This document shows, one piece after another, positions 1-8,320 of a DNA stretch of 23,765 bases. A program made the position numbers and the translations under genes. The notes under the pieces are model-generated. The model was not told where the DNA came from and ran no database searches. It saw nothing but the letters and a program-made list of their open reading frames with translations. The number at the start of each line of letters is the position of its first letter. Position 1 is the first letter of the stretch. Source of the stretch: an uncultured Opitutia bacterium (GTDB lineage Bacteria; Verrucomicrobiota; Verrucomicrobiia; Opitutales; UBA953); contig CAJBPJ010000010.1 of NCBI GenBank assembly GCA_903957465.1, positions 1-23,765 on the forward strand. The letters run 5' to 3'.

Positions 1-615
1 AGCGAGCGTTCCGAAGCCAAGCAAGATGAGCGCTGTCGCGGAGCTCGACGCCGTTGTGCTATTGAGTGCAATGAGTAGGCCTGCCAATCCAGCCATCGCA
101 CCTAACGTTAAGTAGATGGCCATTTGCATGGAGGCCATGCGACGTCCTTCGCCTCCCCAAAAAACTGTGAGGACAAACGTTGGGATGAGTGCGAATTCGT
201 GATAAACGTAGGCCTTGATAGCGCCTTCGGGTGTGCTCAGGGGCGAAGCAAAGGCACCGAGGGTACCGCTCCAGAGAATGAGAATCAGTCCGAGATAAGC
301 ATGTGGCTTTTCGACGCCGGGTAGTTGTCGAATGGCGCGGTGCACAGCGGCAACGCCGACCACGACTGTCATCCCGAAGAGAGCTGCGCCCATTGGTTCT
401 AACAAAAAACCGCCAAATGGCGATTTGCCACCTAGCCGTCCGATGAAAATGAGTGTCACCAATTGCAGTAATGCTGAGATGGCAGCGAGGTTGGCTGCGA
501 TTGAAAGGGTCCCTAAGTTTAAGCGACGTCCAAAGAGAAGGAGGAGCGTGCCTACGACCAGCGGGCTAAAGACAGCTGCATCGAGCAAGTGAGCAGAATG
601 AAGAAGGGGCGACAT
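1..615 (-). CDS. nuoM: NADH-quinone oxidoreductase subunit M (NuoM), 3' part missing at window edge
   Basis: Antiporter-like membrane subunit of respiratory complex I, one of the proton-translocating channels. It reads from ATG (613-615) without a stop for 205 codons to position 1, so only the N-terminal part is present. The protein is hydrophobic with several membrane segments. The stretch around residues 138-150 (YHEFALIPTFVLT) matches the TM5 region of NuoM, including the conserved proton-channel glutamate (E140, equivalent to E144 of E. coli NuoM from memory). It is followed by a WGGEGRR loop and IYLTLGAMAG. It starts 2 nt after the nuoL stop, so it is co-transcribed with nuoJKL. No Shine-Dalgarno sequence is visible. 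NuoN would be another antiporter-like candidate, but gene order and the HEFALIP motif favour NuoM. Confidence 0.88.
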   Translation of the reverse strand, partial: MSPLLHSAHLLDAAVFSPLVVGTLLLLFGRRLNLGTLSIAANLAAISALLQLVTLIFIGRLGGKSPFGGFLLEPMGAALFGMTVVVGVAAVHRAIRQLPGVEKPHAYLGLILILWSGTLGAFASPLSTPEGAIKAYVYHEFALIPTFVLTVFWGGEGRRMASMQMAIYLTLGAMAGLAGLLIALNSTTASSSATALILLGFGTLA

Positions 616-617
616 GA

Positions 618-2438
618 TCAAAGGATGCCAAGAAGCAGTGCGGCGATAAGCAGAGCGCCAATTGCAAACCATGCAGCGTTAACGCGTGCTGAGCCGGTAT
701 GGAAGAGTCGGCGCGAAAGTGCTCCGAGTCCTGCGGGGATGCCAGCTCCGAGGATTTTTCCGCCGATGCCATTGATGAGTGCAAGGTCGATGAAGGCTAG
801 GGCCTCAATCAATGGCTGCTGCACGCGGGCGACGTACCCGTCGTAGAGGTTATCCATCCAGCGCCGTTCGAGGGCGCCGTAGATCATGGGTGAAGCATCG
901 CGAAGGGCGTCGCCTTTCGAGCGTCCGTAGAACCAGAGGGCTCCGAAGAAACCAAAGATGAGTGAACCTAAGCCAACGATGGAAGCTGCACCGAAGTGGA
1001 AGTGCATCGGTGCGGGCAGAACGGAGACGCTGGCTGCAGGTATGCCGATATAGTTGCCTGCGAAGACAGAGTAGCCGAGACCGAGTACAATGAGAGGCAA
1101 CAGCATCGTCCAAGGCGATTCATGGGCATGCGTTGAAGCCTCCGAACGTGCATCACCCATAAAGACCAATCGAATCATCCGGCCGCTATAGAGGCAGGTG
1201 GCAAGTGCGGCCATTGAGAGTAGCGCAAAGACGAGTACGCCATGTTCGTGCGCAGCTTCGAGGATGGCGTCTTTGGAATACCAACCGGCAAGGAAGGGCA
1301 CGGCACAATTGGAAAGCGTGGCAACGAGGAAGGTGGCGAAAGTAATCGGCATTTTCTTGGCGAGGCCGCCCATGCGAAGCATGTCCTGTTCGTGATGACA
1401 TCCATGGATAATCGAACCGGCACCCAAGAAGAGTGTCGCTTTGAAGCAGGCGTGCGTCGCCATGTGGAGTAAGGCGAGTTCGGGATGTCCGAGGCCAAGT
1501 GCTGCCCCCATGATGCCGAGGTGAGCAAGTGTGGAGTAGGCGAGTGATTTCTTAATGTCGGTTTGTGCAAGTGCACAAAGGCCGGCGAGTGCGGCCATGG
1601 CGGCACCCGACCAAAGGCAGAGCTGGAGGACGTCGGGATGGAGCACGAAGAAGATGCGCGCCATTAAGAAGACACCGGCAGCCACCATGGTTGCGGCGTG
1701 GATAAGTGCAGAGACCGGAGTGGGTCCTGCCATCGCATCCGTTAACCATACATGTAGAGGGAACTGGGCCGACTTGCCGATGAAGCCGCCGAGGAGAAGG
1801 AAGCCGACCAATGCAGGTGCAGGTTTGGCGGCGACGGCAACCTTGAGTGCGTCAAAGTCCGTTGTGCCGTAGAGTGAGAGGCAGGCGGCGATACCCAGAA
1901 TGAAACCGAGGTCGCCGATACGATTGACGATAAAGGCTTTCTTCGATGCCGCTGCGGCAAAGTCTTTGTCGAAGTAATGGGCAATCAACATGTACGAGCA
2001 GAAACCGACGAGCTCCCAGAATACAAAGGTCATCACCAATCCATTGGCTAAGACGATGCCTAGGATGGAGAACATGAAGAGTGAAAGGCCGGCGAAGTAG
2101 CGGCCACGGGCACCATCATCGCGCATGTAACCCCAGGAGAATAAGTGAATCCAAGCGCCAACGAAAGTGACGACAAAGAGCATCAAGGCTGAATATTGAT
2201 CGACACTGTAACCCACTGTTAGCGAAGTCTCGCCGAAGCGGCAGATTTCACGACTCCAGGTAATGGCGTCGCCCGCTTTAAGATTTGTTAGCAAAAATAG
2301 CGCGAGGACAGAGTTAACAATTGCCGAACCAATCGAGATAACGCCAGCGACGGATCCTGACTGGCGGAAGACTAATCCGCATATCGCCGCCGATGCGAGT
2401 GGCAGAAATAAAATCCAATCCAATAAGTTGTTTTCCAT
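618..2438 (-). CDS. nuoL: NADH-quinone oxidoreductase subunit L (NuoL)
   Basis: Distal antiporter-like subunit of complex I in the inner membrane, involved in proton pumping. At 606 residues it has the usual NuoL length, which leaves room for the C-terminal lateral helix. Visible hallmarks are the TM5 glutamate E142 (FVFWELVGF), the TM7 lysine K222 (GGFIGKSAQFPLHVWL) and the family signature GPTPVSALIHAATMV at 238-252. A second channel-lining stretch, TDIKKSLAYSTLAHLG, follows. It starts at ATG 2436-2438, 4 nt after the nuoK stop, and ends 2 nt before nuoM. It is clearly part of the nuoJKLM unit. No key residue appears to be missing. Confidence 0.97.
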   Translation of the reverse strand: MENNLLDWILFLPLASAAICGLVFRQSGSVAGVISIGSAIVNSVLALFLLTNLKAGDAITWSREICRFGETSLTVGYSVDQYSALMLFVVTFVGAWIHLFSWGYMRDDGARGRYFAGLSLFMFSILGIVLANGLVMTFVFWELVGFCSYMLIAHYFDKDFAAAASKKAFIVNRIGDLGFILGIAACLSLYGTTDFDALKVAVAAKPAPALVGFLLLGGFIGKSAQFPLHVWLTDAMAGPTPVSALIHAATMVAAGVFLMARIFFVLHPDVLQLCLWSGAAMAALAGLCALAQTDIKKSLAYSTLAHLGIMGAALGLGHPELALLHMATHACFKATLFLGAGSIIHGCHHEQDMLRMGGLAKKMPITFATFLVATLSNCAVPFLAGWYSKDAILEAAHEHGVLVFALLSMAALATCLYSGRMIRLVFMGDARSEASTHAHESPWTMLLPLIVLGLGYSVFAGNYIGIPAASVSVLPAPMHFHFGAASIVGLGSLIFGFFGALWFYGRSKGDALRDASPMIYGALERRWMDNLYDGYVARVQQPLIEALAFIDLALINGIGGKILGAGIPAGLGALSRRLFHTGSARVNAAWFAIGALLIAALLLGIL

Positions 2439-2442
2439 TTGT

Positions 2443-2751
2443 TCAGTCGCAAAGGGTGTTAAGCTGGTCGGAACTCACCGTGCCCGTGCGGCGGTAGAGC
2501 GCGACAATCAGGGCAAGGCCGACAGCCACTTCAGCAGCAGCGACGGTAATAACAAAGAAGACGAGAACGGCTCCATCCATCGTGTTATTGAAACGCGAGA
2601 AGGCCACGAGAGCGAGGGTCGCCGCTGCGAGCATCAACTCGAGGCACATATAAACCACGAGTAGGTTGCGGCGGATAATCACGCCGGTGAGACCTGCGGC
2701 AAAGAGCAAGCCGGCCAGGAGCAGGTGATGAGCGAGAGTAGTATGTTCCAT
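2443..2751 (-). CDS. nuoK: NADH-quinone oxidoreductase subunit K (NuoK)
   Basis: Small three-helix membrane subunit of complex I in the chain of charged residues linking quinone reduction to proton translocation. It has 102 residues, normal for the family. Both functionally important membrane glutamates are visible: E38 in YMCLELMLA and E74 in TVAAAEVAVGLALIVALYR, matching E36 and E72 of E. coli NuoK. It starts at ATG 2749-2751, 11 nt downstream of the nuoJ stop, and ends 4 nt before nuoL. No Shine-Dalgarno is seen, so translational coupling with nuoJ is plausible. Confidence 0.96.
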   Translation of the reverse strand: MEHTTLAHHLLLAGLLFAAGLTGVIIRRNLLVVYMCLELMLAAATLALVAFSRFNNTMDGAVLVFFVITVAAAEVAVGLALIVALYRRTGTVSSDQLNTLCD

Positions 2752-2762
2752 GTTCGCAGGCT

Positions 2763-3290
2763 TTAGGCGTTCGGTTTAGCGTCCTTGCTTAGGTTAACCA
2801 CGCCGACGAGCGCGAGGAGCAGAAGAAGTCCTGCCATTTGTAGCGGCAGCATATATTTTGTATAAAGAAGACGGCCGAAAGCCTTAGCAGCGGTGGAGAA
2901 TTCCGCAGGATTGTTGCTTAGTTCGGGTGGTGTTGGCCCAGCTACTTTATCTAACGCGCCCGAATGTAAAATCAGTGCGATGACTCCGGCCGAAAGGAAA
3001 AGGAATACGGCCAGACCGCCAGCTGCTTTCATCCAAGGGTACTTCGTCTCAGGCTTATCTGTATTCAGCAGCATGATGATGAAGAGGAAGAGCACCATGA
3101 CAGCACCGGCGTAGACGAGGATTTGGAGTACCCCGAGGAAGTAGGCATCGAGTAAGAAAAACTCTGCGGCGATACCGACAAGGGCGAGGATCATACCCAT
3201 GGCAGAAGTCACCGCATTGCGACTCAAGACAAGGAGTCCTGCGGCGCCGAGCGTTAGGGCTGCGAAGAACACAAACAGTGGGTCCGGCAT
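2763..3290 (-). CDS. nuoJ: NADH-quinone oxidoreductase subunit J (NuoJ)
   Basis: Five-helix membrane subunit of complex I. It has 175 residues. The conserved TM3 segment (about residues 55-75, LQILVYAGAVMVLFLFIIML) is intact; it carries the tyrosine and pi-bulge region used in coupling. The N-terminal VLSRNAVTSAMGMILALVGIA is also typical. It is the first nuo gene here: 84 nt upstream lies the end of folA rather than nuoI, so the J-M segment is detached from the rest of the complex I genes. ATG 3288-3290 is chosen for its match to the family N-terminus. A GGAGG motif lies about 21 nt upstream, too far to be a normal ribosome-binding site. Confidence 0.95.
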   Translation of the reverse strand: MPDPLFVFFAALTLGAAGLLVLSRNAVTSAMGMILALVGIAAEFFLLDAYFLGVLQILVYAGAVMVLFLFIIMLLNTDKPETKYPWMKAAGGLAVFLFLSAGVIALILHSGALDKVAGPTPPELSNNPAEFSTAAKAFGRLLYTKYMLPLQMAGLLLLLALVGVVNLSKDAKPNA

Positions 3291-3374
3291 GCTGAACCGT
3301 AGGCGGGAGGTCCTCCGATTGGAAAGGCAAAACCACCCTAAAGAGGCCCGAACCTGTCTCAGGCCCTTATCTAT

Positions 3375-3854
3375 TTAGCGTCCAGCCAAGCGCCGGTGAC
3401 GCTTGATGGTAAAGCCAGAGCCAGTCTTCAATATTTCTCCGTCGTCAAAAAGTTTAGACCAATCAGGAAAGAAGGCGTCCGCTTCAGGTTCTTGGTCCAC
3501 ATGGGTTAGCAAAAGTTCGCTACAAACCGAGAGACCTTCTGCATATAGTTGTGCGCCGCCTGCGAGAAAAAGTGTTTTATCAGGCTCAACATTTCGCAGT
3601 GCATCCCAACCCGTTACCGTGGTGACGCCCGGTGCGGTAAACCCTGTTCGTGAAAGCACCACCGTGGTGCGACCGGGTAGGGGACGTCCAATCGATGCGT
3701 ACGTCAGTCGTCCCATCACCAAGACATGCCCCATGGTTGTTGCTTTGAAGAAAGCGAAGTCTTCAGGAATATGCCAGGGGAGTTTATTCCCTTTACCTAT
3801 GGCACGGTTACGTCCGACAGCCGCGATGGCAATAAGTGGTCGGCCGATGTCCAT
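3375..3854 (-). CDS. folA: Dihydrofolate reductase
   Basis: NADPH-dependent reduction of dihydrofolate to tetrahydrofolate, regenerating the cofactor consumed by thymidylate synthase. It has 159 residues, the usual length. The motifs run in order: AVGRNRAIGKGNKLPWHIPED (residues 12-32), with the substrate-binding aspartate at D32 in the PEDFAFFK helix; then VMGRLTYASIGRPLPGRTTVVLSR for NADPH binding; then FLAGGAQLYAEGL. It starts 2 nt after the thyA stop and ends 84 nt before nuoJ. The thyA-folA order is the classical dTMP-cycle operon. The ATG at 3852-3854 lacks a good Shine-Dalgarno, which fits coupled translation from thyA. Confidence 0.96.
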   Translation of the reverse strand: MDIGRPLIAIAAVGRNRAIGKGNKLPWHIPEDFAFFKATTMGHVLVMGRLTYASIGRPLPGRTTVVLSRTGFTAPGVTTVTGWDALRNVEPDKTLFLAGGAQLYAEGLSVCSELLLTHVDQEPEADAFFPDWSKLFDDGEILKTGSGFTIKRHRRLAGR

Positions 3855-3856
3855 CG

Positions 3857-4702
3857 TCAGATTGCCACCGGTGCTTTAATTCCAGGGTGTGGGTCGTAGC
3901 CTTCAATCGTCACATCTTCGAATTTGAATGCAAAGAGATTGGTGACGGCAGGATTGAGATGGAGCGTAGGCAGTTTTCGAGTCTCTCGACTTAACTGTAA
4001 ATCAACCTGCTCAATGTGATTTAGGTAAACGTGCGCATCGCCGAATGTATGCACGAAGTGTCCGGGTTTTAGGCCTGAGACTTGCGCAATCATGTGCGTG
4101 AGCAGGGCGTAGCTGGCGATATTGAAGGGTACACCTAAGAAAAGATCCGCACTACGCTGATAAAGTTGGCAACTGAGACGGCCGTCGCCGGAGACGTGAA
4201 ATTGGAAGAGGGTATGGCAAGGGGGCAGGGCTACCTGATCGGCCTCTTGCGGATTCCAGCCAGTGATGAGGTGCCGTCGTGAAGCTGGTTTGGTTTTAAG
4301 ATCACTCAGCAAGCGACGAATTTGATCCACGCCGTCTTTGGCGTAGGTTCCGTCGGATTGACGAGTGGCGCCGAAGTTGCGCCATTGATGTCCATAGATA
4401 GGACCGAGATCGCCGGCTTCGCGGCCAAACTTACCGCACTGCTCGGCCGTTGCCCACTCATTCCAAATCGTCACTTGGTGTTCGTTCAGCCATTGGTTGT
4501 CCGTCCGACCTGAGAGAAACCAAATCAACTCTTGGATAATCGAACGCACATGCACTTTTTTTGTCGTCACGAGCGGGAAGCCTGCTGCGAGATCGAAACG
4601 AAGTTGCGCGCCAAAGATTCCTAAGGTGCCGACGCCCGTACGATCTGCGCGACGCTCGCCATGTTGGCGGACGTGTTTCAAAAGATCGAGGTAGGCTTGC
4701 AT
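3857..4702 (-). CDS. thyA: Thymidylate synthase
   Basis: Methylates dUMP to dTMP with methylene-tetrahydrofolate, producing dihydrofolate that the adjacent folA product recycles. It has 281 residues, close to the 264 of E. coli ThyA. Landmarks are RRADRTGVGTLGIFG (18-31), the phosphate-binding region; ELIWFLSGRTDNQWL (58-72); the catalytic cysteine C162 in ALPPCHTLFQF; QLYQRSADLFLGVPFNIASYALL; and FGDAHVYLNH. The C-terminus ends PVAI, the usual family ending. It is the first gene of the thyA-folA unit, divergent from lysS with 182 nt between them. No Shine-Dalgarno precedes the ATG at 4700-4702. Confidence 0.97.
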   Translation of the reverse strand: MQAYLDLLKHVRQHGERRADRTGVGTLGIFGAQLRFDLAAGFPLVTTKKVHVRSIIQELIWFLSGRTDNQWLNEHQVTIWNEWATAEQCGKFGREAGDLGPIYGHQWRNFGATRQSDGTYAKDGVDQIRRLLSDLKTKPASRRHLITGWNPQEADQVALPPCHTLFQFHVSGDGRLSCQLYQRSADLFLGVPFNIASYALLTHMIAQVSGLKPGHFVHTFGDAHVYLNHIEQVDLQLSRETRKLPTLHLNPAVTNLFAFKFEDVTIEGYDPHPGIKAPVAI

Positions 4703-4884
4703 CGGCGAGGGCGAGGTTGGCGGGTAAAGAAGAAAGGGGAAAGACGAAATCGTGTGGCGCGGAAAGGTGGCTAGAAACGCGGAAGGGATGGAGGCATAGA
4801 GCCGTGCTTCAGGCGTTGCCTGCGCCGTCTGCCCTTAATTCATTGACCCCCCGCCCTCTGCCTTATCCCTTTAGAGGAGCGATT

Positions 4885-6372
4885 ATGAGTGACCCTACGC
4901 ACGACCTAAATGCTATCTCCAACGACCTGCATGCAGTGCGTAAGGAGAAATTAGCCATGCTCCGTGCGGGTGGTGAAGACCCTTACCGCTCGAATTGGTC
5001 ACAGACCCATGTGGCCACCGATTGCCCAACACTCATGCCCGAAGGGGTTGAAGAAGGTCCAGAGGTTTCTGTGGCCGGACGCATTGTTGCCCTCCGTGTC
5101 ATGGGTAAGGCCAGCTTCGTCAAATTACTCGACCGCTCAGGCATTATCCAATGCTACTTCACGCGCGATGCCTTGGGTGACCGTTACGATGCCCACTTCA
5201 AAAAGCTCGTCGACCTCGGTGACTTTGTTGGCGTCCGCGGTGCACTCTTTCGCACGAAGACCGGTGAGGTTACGGTACGTGCCGCTGAATATGGTTTAGT
5301 TTCCAAGGCACTTCGTCCACCCCCCGAGAAATTCCACGGACTCGCGGACCCTGAACAAGTCTACCGTCAGCGCTATTTAGATCTCATTTCGAATGCTGAT
5401 TCGCGGCGCCGTTTGCTCATGCGCAGTCGCATCATTGAATCGATCCGACGTTTCCTCTGGTCGCGTAACTTCTTAGAAGTTGAAACTCCCGCTTTGCATG
5501 GTGTCGCAGGTGGTGCTGCGGCCCGTCCGTTTATCACTCACTTTAATGCTCTCGATTGCGATTTCGCACTCCGCATTGCGCTCGAGTTGCACTTGAAGCG
5601 CTGCTTGGTGGGCGGCATTGACCGCGTCTTCGAAATTGGCCGCGTGTTCCGCAATGAAGGACTCTCGCGGAAGCATAACCCTGAGTTCACGATGCTCGAG
5701 GCCTACCAGGCCTATACGGATTACCGCGGCATGATGGAGCTCATCCATTCCCTTATTCAGAATATCTGTCGGGAAGTTATTGGATCCACCACGATTGAGC
5801 GCGCTGAAGGCGGCACCATTGAGCTGGGTGGTGAATGGCGCGAAGTGCGTTACAAAGATTTAATTCTCGAGCGCACTGGCGATCCACAGTGGTTTTCGCG
5901 GACTAAAGCCGAGAAGGTTGCCGCCTGCCATAAGCTCGGCCTCGATGAGCCCCGCGAAGATTGGGAAGATCATGAAGTTACCAACGAAGTCTTCGGTAAA
6001 CTGATTGAGCCAGGTTTGATTCAGCCAACCTTCGTTACGCACATTCCAAAAGAGCTTTGTCCTTTAGCTAAAATCACAGCAGATGACCCCACTACCATTG
6101 ATGTCTTCGAACTCTGCATCAATGGACAAGAAATTGCCCCTGCTTACTCCGAGCAGAATGATCCGGATGTGCAGCGTAAGATGTTGGAGATCCAAGCAGG
6201 CGCAGAGACTCAAAAGATCGACGAAGATTTCTTACTCGCGCTGGAGCACGGCATGCCGCCTGCAGGCGGACTTGGTGTCGGCATTGACCGTCTCGTTATT
6301 CTTCTAACAGGCGCGGCCAATATTCGTGACACGATTCTCTTCCCGACATTGCGACCGGAGACTCCCGCCTAA
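4885..6372 (+). CDS. lysS: Lysyl-tRNA synthetase, class II
   Basis: Charges tRNA(Lys) with lysine in the cytoplasm. The start is ATG 4885-4887 because AGAGGAGC, one of the few clear Shine-Dalgarno sequences in the window, lies at about -13 to -6. The frame is open further upstream to 4561, but that part is antisense to thyA and is not family-like. The resulting 495 residues match the family length. An N-terminal OB-fold anticodon domain (about 50-150) precedes the class II catalytic core: motif 2 is FRNEGLSRKHNPEFTMLEAY and motif 3 is GLGVGIDRLVILLTG near the C-terminus. It is divergent from thyA. The next gene starts 17 nt downstream, so lysS may share a transcript with the lol genes. Confidence 0.97.
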   Translation: MSDPTHDLNAISNDLHAVRKEKLAMLRAGGEDPYRSNWSQTHVATDCPTLMPEGVEEGPEVSVAGRIVALRVMGKASFVKLLDRSGIIQCYFTRDALGDRYDAHFKKLVDLGDFVGVRGALFRTKTGEVTVRAAEYGLVSKALRPPPEKFHGLADPEQVYRQRYLDLISNADSRRRLLMRSRIIESIRRFLWSRNFLEVETPALHGVAGGAAARPFITHFNALDCDFALRIALELHLKRCLVGGIDRVFEIGRVFRNEGLSRKHNPEFTMLEAYQAYTDYRGMMELIHSLIQNICREVIGSTTIERAEGGTIELGGEWREVRYKDLILERTGDPQWFSRTKAEKVAACHKLGLDEPREDWEDHEVTNEVFGKLIEPGLIQPTFVTHIPKELCPLAKITADDPTTIDVFELCINGQEIAPAYSEQNDPDVQRKMLEIQAGAETQKIDEDFLLALEHGMPPAGGLGVGIDRLVILLTGAANIRDTILFPTLRPETPA

Positions 6373-6389
6373 TTTACGTTAGCTCGACA

Positions 6390-7610
6390 GTGCACTGGAC
6401 CCTTCAACTTGCTCTCCGCCAACTCTTCCCACCCGGCAGAGTATTTCCAGCTTTTGCGGGTATCTCCATTCTCGGTGTTGGCCTAGGGGTCGCTGCTTTA
6501 TTGGTGGTGCAGACAGTGATGAATGGTTTTGGAGAAGAGCATCGGCTGCGTATCCGTGAATCGTATGGCGACATTCGAGTTTTCTCAGCCACACCTCTTG
6601 AGCGTCCCGAAGAACTTGCCGAAGCGGTCGCCCAAGACCCTGAAGTGATTGCATCCACGCCGTATGCGGAGGGTCCTGCTTTAGTCCGCGCCAATGATTA
6701 TTCATCCATCGCATTTGTGCGTGGGGTTATTTCCACAGATAAAAGTCTGCCGGCCCGTCGTTATGTGACCGATGGTACTTTAGAGGGCTTGGACGACGGT
6801 CGTGTCGTTCTGGGTGCTGGCTTGGCGCGACAGTTGCGGGTCCGAGTGGGTGATAAGGTTGATCTTTGGTCGCCCTCGTTAGCTGAACAGGCTGAGCGTG
6901 GCCGTGCGCCTCTGCCTGCCGAAATGGAAGTCTGTGCTACTCTGCGCACCGGCTTTACCGAGATTGACGATCGCGCGGCGTTGATACCCCTGCGTCGTTT
7001 TAGTGAGCTCTGGGCGTTGGGTGACCGTGCGCACGGGATTATTATTCGGATTAAAAACCCGGCCGATGCTGAAGTCGTTGCAGCGAGGCTTGAGGCCAAG
7101 AATCCGGTTGGACGTTACATTCCCTGGCAGGCAGAGAAGCGTAATTTGCTCGAAGCTATTCGTTTCGAAAAAACGATGCTCTTCTTTTTGATGTTCATCA
7201 TCACCCTCGTTGCTTCGTTCTCCATCGGCAGCACGCTTTTCTCATCGGTCATCCGTCGCTCGCGTGAAATCGGTGTACTGGCAGCTTTGGGTGCACGCCC
7301 TGCAGCGATTACAACTGTCTTCACGACCCAAGGATTCTTGATCGGACTCCTCGGGACACTTTTTGGATTTGGCCTTACCTTCCTTATTCTTGGTGGCCGC
7401 GATCTTATCTTAAGTACCATTAATGCCCTCTTTGGTGACGGCGACATGGTTGGGCAGATGTACCAATTTAGTGCGGTGCCTCTGCATTATGATTCGGCTG
7501 ACTTTGTGACAGCAGCAGTATTCACCCTTCTGACGACTTCCTTTGCCGGCTTAGTGCCTGCGCTTTGGGCTGCCCGTCGCCGTCCTACGGAGGCTATGCG
7601 CGATGTCTAA
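6390..7610 (+). CDS. LolC/LolE-like lipoprotein-releasing ABC transporter permease
   Basis: Membrane subunit of an FtsX/MacB-type ABC transporter. With the LolD-like ATPase encoded next, it probably extracts lipoproteins from the inner membrane for outer-membrane targeting. It has 406 residues with the LolC/E layout: TM1 at about 19-45, a large periplasmic domain, then three helices at about 262-290, 310-336 and 372-396. The cytoplasmic loop RRSREIGVLAALGA and the C-terminal LWAARRRPTEAMRDV are typical FtsX-domain features. The start codon is GTG (6390-6392), 17 nt after lysS, with no clear Shine-Dalgarno. Its last 8 nt overlap lolD. Only one permease is present, so the transporter could be a homodimer or use a second permease encoded elsewhere. 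Confidence 0.85.
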   Translation: MHWTLQLALRQLFPPGRVFPAFAGISILGVGLGVAALLVVQTVMNGFGEEHRLRIRESYGDIRVFSATPLERPEELAEAVAQDPEVIASTPYAEGPALVRANDYSSIAFVRGVISTDKSLPARRYVTDGTLEGLDDGRVVLGAGLARQLRVRVGDKVDLWSPSLAEQAERGRAPLPAEMEVCATLRTGFTEIDDRAALIPLRRFSELWALGDRAHGIIIRIKNPADAEVVAARLEAKNPVGRYIPWQAEKRNLLEAIRFEKTMLFFLMFIITLVASFSIGSTLFSSVIRRSREIGVLAALGARPAAITTVFTTQGFLIGLLGTLFGFGLTFLILGGRDLILSTINALFGDGDMVGQMYQFSAVPLHYDSADFVTAAVFTLLTTSFAGLVPALWAARRRPTEAMRDV

Positions 7611-8283
7611 ACCTGTCCTCCAAGCAAAAGGTCTAACGAAGTCTTATCGCTCAGCGACAGGACTCTTGGAGATCCTTCGTGGTATTGATTTAACAGTCGA
7701 AGCCGGAGAATCAGTTTCGATTCGCGGCGCATCTGGCGCCGGGAAGACAACGCTACTACAAGTTCTGGGAGGATTGGATGCCCCGAATAAAGGTGAACTT
7801 AGCTGGATGGGACGCCGCGTCGATCAACTCAGGTCATCTGCGTTAGCCAGTTTACGTTCAAGACAGATTGGATTCGTCTTCCAGAATTACCAGTTAATGC
7901 CCGAACTCGGTGCACAAGATAACGTGGCTCTGGCTGGGCAGATTGCCGGAATGCCTCTGGCGGAAGCGCGTACACGTGCCTTCGAACTCATTAAACTAGT
8001 TGGGCTATCAAGTCGTAGCCGTCACTTGCCTTCAGCGCTTTCGGGGGGCGAATGTCAACGCGTGGCCTTGGCACGAGCACTCATGAATCGCCCAGCTTTA
8101 CTTTTAGCTGACGAGCCTACCGGCAACCTCGATGAAGTCACTGCCGTTGAGATGATGAATCTTTTGCTGACAATTTCGCGCGAACAAGGAGCTGCGTTGG
8201 TTCTTGTCACCCACAGTTCAGAATTTGCACGGCTTGCTAGTCGCCAGTTAGTTCTGCGGGCTGGCAGTCTTTCGAACGCATAA
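7603..8283 (+). CDS. lolD: LolD-like lipoprotein-releasing ABC transporter ATPase
   Basis: ATP-hydrolysing subunit that drives the permease encoded immediately upstream. It has 226 residues and a complete ABC motif set: Walker A GASGAGKT (42-49), Q-loop Q94 in FVFQNYQLMPEL, signature LSGGECQR (146-153), Walker B LLLADEPTGNLDE (D170, E171), and switch histidine H204 in VTHSSEFA. FVFQNYQLMPEL is characteristic of the MacB/LolD/FtsE group. ATG 7603-7605 lies inside the end of lolC (8-nt overlap, ATGTCTAA) and is preceded by GGAGG at good spacing, so translation is coupled. A MacB-like or other export role is possible, but the LolC-type partner supports lipoprotein release. Confidence 0.88.
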   Translation: MSKPVLQAKGLTKSYRSATGLLEILRGIDLTVEAGESVSIRGASGAGKTTLLQVLGGLDAPNKGELSWMGRRVDQLRSSALASLRSRQIGFVFQNYQLMPELGAQDNVALAGQIAGMPLAEARTRAFELIKLVGLSSRSRHLPSALSGGECQRVALARALMNRPALLLADEPTGNLDEVTAVEMMNLLLTISREQGAALVLVTHSSEFARLASRQLVLRAGSLSNA

Positions 8284-8320
8284 TTTGACATCAGTCGCCA
8301 TTCACACCCTATCATTCCCT

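Noticed and set aside
1175..1606. 143-codon minus-strand open frame inside nuoL
   Set aside because: It is an alternative frame of nuoL, rich in His/Pro/Ser/Arg without domain features.
3306..3318. GGAGGTCCTCC near-palindrome upstream of nuoJ as an operator
   Set aside because: It is short, has only a 1-3-nt centre, and has no repeated copy or other support.
3403..3879. 158-codon plus-strand open frame
   Set aside because: It is a mirror of folA on the opposite strand; folA has complete DHFR motifs.
4561..4884. In-frame upstream extension of lysS
   Set aside because: Much of it is antisense to thyA, the added residues are not LysRS-like, and a good Shine-Dalgarno marks the ATG at 4885.
4703..4884. 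Promoter search in the thyA/lysS divergent gap
   Set aside because: A TTGACC near 4843 has no correctly spaced -10 element, so no promoter is called.
8285..8320. TTG start giving 12 extra residues on the nitroreductase
   Set aside because: The extra residues are not family-like; ATG 8321 gives the usual NfsB length.
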